NCBI GenBank assembly: GCA_937896895.1
Contig: CALBNV010000066.1
Span: forward strand, 1-64,000
Length of the DNA stretch: 64,000 nt
From: an uncultured Bacteroidales bacterium
Lineage (GTDB): Bacteria; Bacteroidota; Bacteroidia; Bacteroidales; F082
Direction of reading: 5' to 3'
In this document: positions 60,865 to 64,000 of the stretch, in pieces
Layout: each line of letters starts with the position of its first letter
Position numbering within the stretch: position 1 is the stretch's first letter
The notes under the pieces: generated by a model
The model's input: only the letters and a program-made list of their open reading frames with translations
Told to the model about the DNA's origin: nothing
The model's database searches: none
Position numbers and translations under genes: made by a program

Positions 60865-63800
60865 ATGAAGACTATAATTCGTTTATTAACTGTTGCATTT
60901 CTTATTGCAAGTGTAACTGAAGCAAGATCCGAGAAGGTGCAGTTCAGCGGACCTACGCCTACATCTCGGAATCTGAAACAAACTACCGCAGGATGCACAC
61001 CATCTTCAACATTCGCATGGTTGAACGTCAACAATGCGAGGGTGCGTGTCAATGCCGGTGGTGACATGTGGTGGGACCTCCCGGGCGGATCAGGCGCCAA
61101 GTACTACATCCCCGCAAATGGTTCCGCAACATCATTGTACGCTGGCTCACTCTGGATCGCCGGTATGGACGTCAACAACCAGTTGAAGTGCGCCGCTGTC
61201 CGTTTCCGTCAAGGTCTTAATTTCAACGGCGGCAACGACTTCTGGACAGGCCCTCTTACAGTTGATGGAACAGCATCCATCGACGCTCAGACATGTATGA
61301 TGTACGACAAGATGTACAACATCACACGCGCTGAAGTTGATGAGTTCCTCGCAAACTGCGACCCTAAGACCGGTATCCCGTATCCGGAATATCTCTCGAA
61401 GATCCCTGCAAATATCGTGAATTGGCCTGCTCATGGTGAAGTCGCTGGCATCAGCCACTACCTCGCACCGTTCTATGATAACGACGGCGACGGTGAATAC
61501 AACCCCGCAGTCGGTGACTATCCTTTCTATGACATTGAAAATAAATATTGCCATACCAAGGTGCCGACGATGGAGGAACAGTATGGTGGCACACTCAAGG
61601 GTTCCATCCTTGCCGACCAGCTCATCAAAGGTGACCAGACAATCTGGTGGGTGTTCAACGATAAAGGTAATGCCCACACCGAGACAGGCGGCTCTGCAAT
61701 CGGTATGGAAATCAGGGCGCAGGCCTTCGCTTTCGCAACCAACGACGAAATCAATAACATGACATTCTACAGTTATGAGATTATCAACCGTTCAACCTAT
61801 ACTTTGACCAACACATACTTCTCACCATGGACAGACGTTGACCTCGGCTATGCAAAGGACGACTACGTCGGTTGTGACGTGTCACGCGGTCTCGGCTACG
61901 GCTACAACGGCGCTCCCGTCGATGGTAATGGTGAGCCTGAGGCTTACGGCCCAAACCCACCCGCGGTCGGCGTTGACTTCTTCCAAGGCCCTTACCTCGA
62001 CCCTGATGGAATTGACAACCCTAAGTACACATACACTACAATAGGCGGCGTGACAGACAGCGTTCAGAATTGCGACGAGAGCATCAATGGTGTCAACTTC
62101 GGCAACGGAATCATCGATGACGAACGTTACGGCATGCGCCGCTTCGTTTATCACAACAACAGTGACAAAGTCAACGGTGACCCGAAAGAGGCGGCTGAAT
62201 ACTACCTCCTCCTCCGTGGTATCTGGAAGAATGGTTTAAAGATGGAATACGGCGGAACAGCCGTCCCGGGCGAAGTTGGTGTAGTTGGCCCTGCGTGCGA
62301 CTTCATGTTCCCGTTCGACTCTGACCCGTGTAACTGGGGAACAGGCGGCCTCACACCAGGCGGTATCTTCGCACAGGATGGCGTCTATTGGAGCGAAGAG
62401 ACAGGTAACAACGGTGACCCTAACCCGGCCGATGACCGTCGTTTCATGCAGTCTGCCGGTCCTTTCACATTGAAGGCAGGTGCTGTTAACTATATCACAT
62501 TCGGTGTGCCGTGGGCTCGCGCAAACACAGGTGAGGCATGGGCATCAGTGGAACTTCTCCGTAAGGTTGACGATAAGTGCCAGTCGATGTTCGACAGATG
62601 CTTCAAAGTCCTTGACGGACCGGATGCACCGGACCTCACGATTCGTGAACTCGACAGACAACTCATAGTCTATATCTCGAACTCACCGTCATCAAACAAT
62701 GCCAACGAAGACTATATGGAGGAAGACCAGGACATCAAGGGCAACAACCCTGACGGCTCTGAGAAAGACCCTTACTACCGCTTCGAAGGTTACCAGATAT
62801 ATCAGCTCGCCAACAACACCGTCAGTGTCGATGAACTTACCGACGATACAAAGGCCCGTCTGATTTTCCAATGCGACGTTGACAACAATGTCGGTCAAAT
62901 CATCAACTGGGTTCAGGATGAAGACCTCAAGGTCAGTGTGCCTACATTGATGGTCCAAGGTGCTGACAACGGCATCACCCACTCATTCGTTGTGACACAG
63001 GATGCCTTCACAATCAATACCGACCCGACACTTGTCAACCATAAGACATACTATTTCATGGCAATTGCGTACGCTTACAATAATTACTTTGAGTATAAGG
63101 TTGATGAAACCGAGCCGGATCATCTCTTCGGACAGAAGACACCTTACCTCGCCGGTCGTAAGAACATCAAGTTGTATTCGGCAGTTCCTCACAAGATTGT
63201 CAATGGTACTGTCGTCAATTCGTCTTACCAGTCACAGCCCGCTATCAGACGTTGGGCAGGTCTCGGCAACGGTGGCAACCGTATCGAATTGGAAAAAGGT
63301 GTTGAGGAGACTATCCTTGCGAAAGGCCTTGCAGTACAGTTTGATGGAGAACGTTTCCACAAGATTCCGTTTGGATCAGAAGAGTATCCAATCGAATATC
63401 ATCCGAGCTACAAGGCTGGATTCGGCCCTATTGATGTGAAGGTTGTTGACCCGCTTAACGTTGTCCCGACAGACTACTCACTCTTCATGGGTGACTTCTC
63501 CGAAGTCACAATGCATGGCGTAACAGGCAACGCCTCAATCGTTGGTGATACAGCAATTAAGAAGACTGCAAAGTGGTACTTGCATGACATGCAGGAAGAT
63601 GGTGTTTACTATGAATCAAACAAAACCATCGAGAATGCAAACGAAATGCTGTTCCTTGAGAGAGGTCTGTCAATCACAATCACCCAGCCCTACAACATCG
63701 GACCTATCAAAGTCGGTTCACAAGGTATTGATAACAACACTAATACTCCGATTCCTGCATATCAAGTTATCGCACCGAAGAACGGCATGTTGTACACAAC

Positions 63801-64000
63801 TGTCACATACGCCGACAGCTCCAACCGTTGGTTGGGCGGTATCTACGATGATGATGATTATGTTGGCACTCCGTTGAACTGGATCCGTTCAGGCACATAC
63901 GGCGACCAGGATAACGCAGCCAACAATGACTATAAGGTGAAATCAGGCGCCGGTGATAAAGGCTCGCAGCCATTCGACCCGAATGAGGACTACGAACATA
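60865..64000 (+). CDS. large secreted protein of the Bacteroidota T9SS-cargo type (3' end outside the window)
   Basis: From the ATG at 60865 the frame stays open to the window end (1045 codons). Because it has no stop in the window it must be read directly from the sequence. The signal peptide is MKTIIRLLTVAFLIASVTEA. The family pattern GSLWIAGMD, the calcium-loop-like YDNDGDGEYNPAVGDYPFYD, IWWVFNDKGNAHTETGGSAIGMEI and YSYEIINRSTYTLTNTYFSPWTDVDLGYAKDDYVGCD are typical of very large Bacteroidota surface proteins that end in a T9SS tag; the tag itself would lie beyond 64000. It starts 23 bp after the TonB receptor, so the two are probably co-transcribed. The function is unknown. Confidence 0.85.
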   Translation, partial: MKTIIRLLTVAFLIASVTEARSEKVQFSGPTPTSRNLKQTTAGCTPSSTFAWLNVNNARVRVNAGGDMWWDLPGGSGAKYYIPANGSATSLYAGSLWIAGMDVNNQLKCAAVRFRQGLNFNGGNDFWTGPLTVDGTASIDAQTCMMYDKMYNITRAEVDEFLANCDPKTGIPYPEYLSKIPANIVNWPAHGEVAGISHYLAPFYDNDGDGEYNPAVGDYPFYDIENKYCHTKVPTMEEQYGGTLKGSILADQLIKGDQTIWWVFNDKGNAHTETGGSAIGMEIRAQAFAFATNDEINNMTFYSYEIINRSTYTLTNTYFSPWTDVDLGYAKDDYVGCDVSRGLGYGYNGAPVDGNGEPEAYGPNPPAVGVDFFQGPYLDPDGIDNPKYTYTTIGGVTDSVQNCDESINGVNFGNGIIDDERYGMRRFVYHNNSDKVNGDPKEAAEYYLLLRGIWKNGLKMEYGGTAVPGEVGVVGPACDFMFPFDSDPCNWGTGGLTPGGIFAQDGVYWSEETGNNGDPNPADDRRFMQSAGPFTLKAGAVNYITFGVPWARANTGEAWASVELLRKVDDKCQSMFDRCFKVLDGPDAPDLTIRELDRQLIVYISNSPSSNNANEDYMEEDQDIKGNNPDGSEKDPYYRFEGYQIYQLANNTVSVDELTDDTKARLIFQCDVDNNVGQIINWVQDEDLKVSVPTLMVQGADNGITHSFVVTQDAFTINTDPTLVNHKTYYFMAIAYAYNNYFEYKVDETEPDHLFGQKTPYLAGRKNIKLYSAVPHKIVNGTVVNSSYQSQPAIRRWAGLGNGGNRIELEKGVEETILAKGLAVQFDGERFHKIPFGSEEYPIEYHPSYKAGFGPIDVKVVDPLNVVPTDYSLFMGDFSEVTMHGVTGNASIVGDTAIKKTAKWYLHDMQEDGVYYESNKTIENANEMLFLERGLSITITQPYNIGPIKVGSQGIDNNTNTPIPAYQVIAPKNGMLYTTVTYADSSNRWLGGIYDDDDYVGTPLNWIRSGTYGDQDNAANNDYKVKSGAGDKGSQPFDPNEDYEH

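Overview
The window comes from a member of the Bacteroidota, most likely an uncultured Bacteroidales. The sequence evidence is: type IX secretion (T9SS) C-terminal sorting domains (genes at 3632 and 25751), a GldB-like lipoprotein, YfhO, an SusC-like TonB receptor, PorT-type barrels, the Bacteroidota LptE/SecG/GroESL neighbourhood, and the Bacteroidota sigma-factor -7 motif TAnnTTTG close upstream of at least fourteen start codons. There are no rRNA or tRNA genes, no recognisable insertion sequence and no CRISPR array. Genes are dense and mostly housekeeping.

Layout. 1-200: purine-rich tandem repeat. 0.2-3.6 kb (minus): adenine deaminase and an Ig-like lipoprotein. 3.6-11.1 kb (plus): a T9SS beta-helix protein, YfhO and three tightly packed glycosyltransferases. 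11.2-17.6 kb (minus): a TlpA-like lipoprotein and the ATP synthase operon atpB-E-F-H-A-G, without beta and epsilon genes. 17.7-25.1 kb (plus): pheT, a receiver-less sigma-54 activator, lptE, a TPR-like gene, secG, groES, groEL. 25.3-27.1 kb (minus): a small lipoprotein and a secreted thioredoxin with a T9SS tag. 27.3-29.7 kb (plus): HMG-CoA reductase and a GYDIA-type GHMP kinase (mevalonate pathway). 29.7-33.5 kb (minus): a small lipoprotein, two M24 peptidases and a beta-barrel. 33.6-40.1 kb: a second barrel, a nitrilase-fold protein without its catalytic cysteine, a nucleoside phosphorylase, cinA, a gldB-like gene and comM.

40.1-44.4 kb is the most accessory-looking part. It holds a 500-bp gene-poor stretch with hairpins, a small protein with a sorting-signal-like C-terminus, a fimbrillin-like lipoprotein with a hypervariable-type C-terminal domain, three GTAGAGACG palindromes and an AAA-ATPase/PD-(D/E)XK protein. 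44.4-52.7 kb: histidine kinase, leuS, GH29 fucosidase, ahcY and a degenerate Rieske-like lipoprotein. 52.8-64 kb (plus): a small lipoprotein coupled to a propeller-type sensor kinase, its LytTR regulator, a large TonB-dependent receptor and a secreted protein that runs off the window end.

The most unusual single observation is leuS: the leucyl-tRNA synthetase carries an in-frame insert of about 105 residues that looks like a DUF559/Vsr-type PD-(D/E)XK nuclease, between the Bacteroidota-typical 'FVYR' segment and the 'VDIN' segment before KMSKS. Other points are the pseudo-amidase, the dispersed palindromes, the low-complexity intergenic 'filler' families that intrude into gene ends, and possible leaderless promoters. 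All calls rest on reading the sequence; no database search was run.
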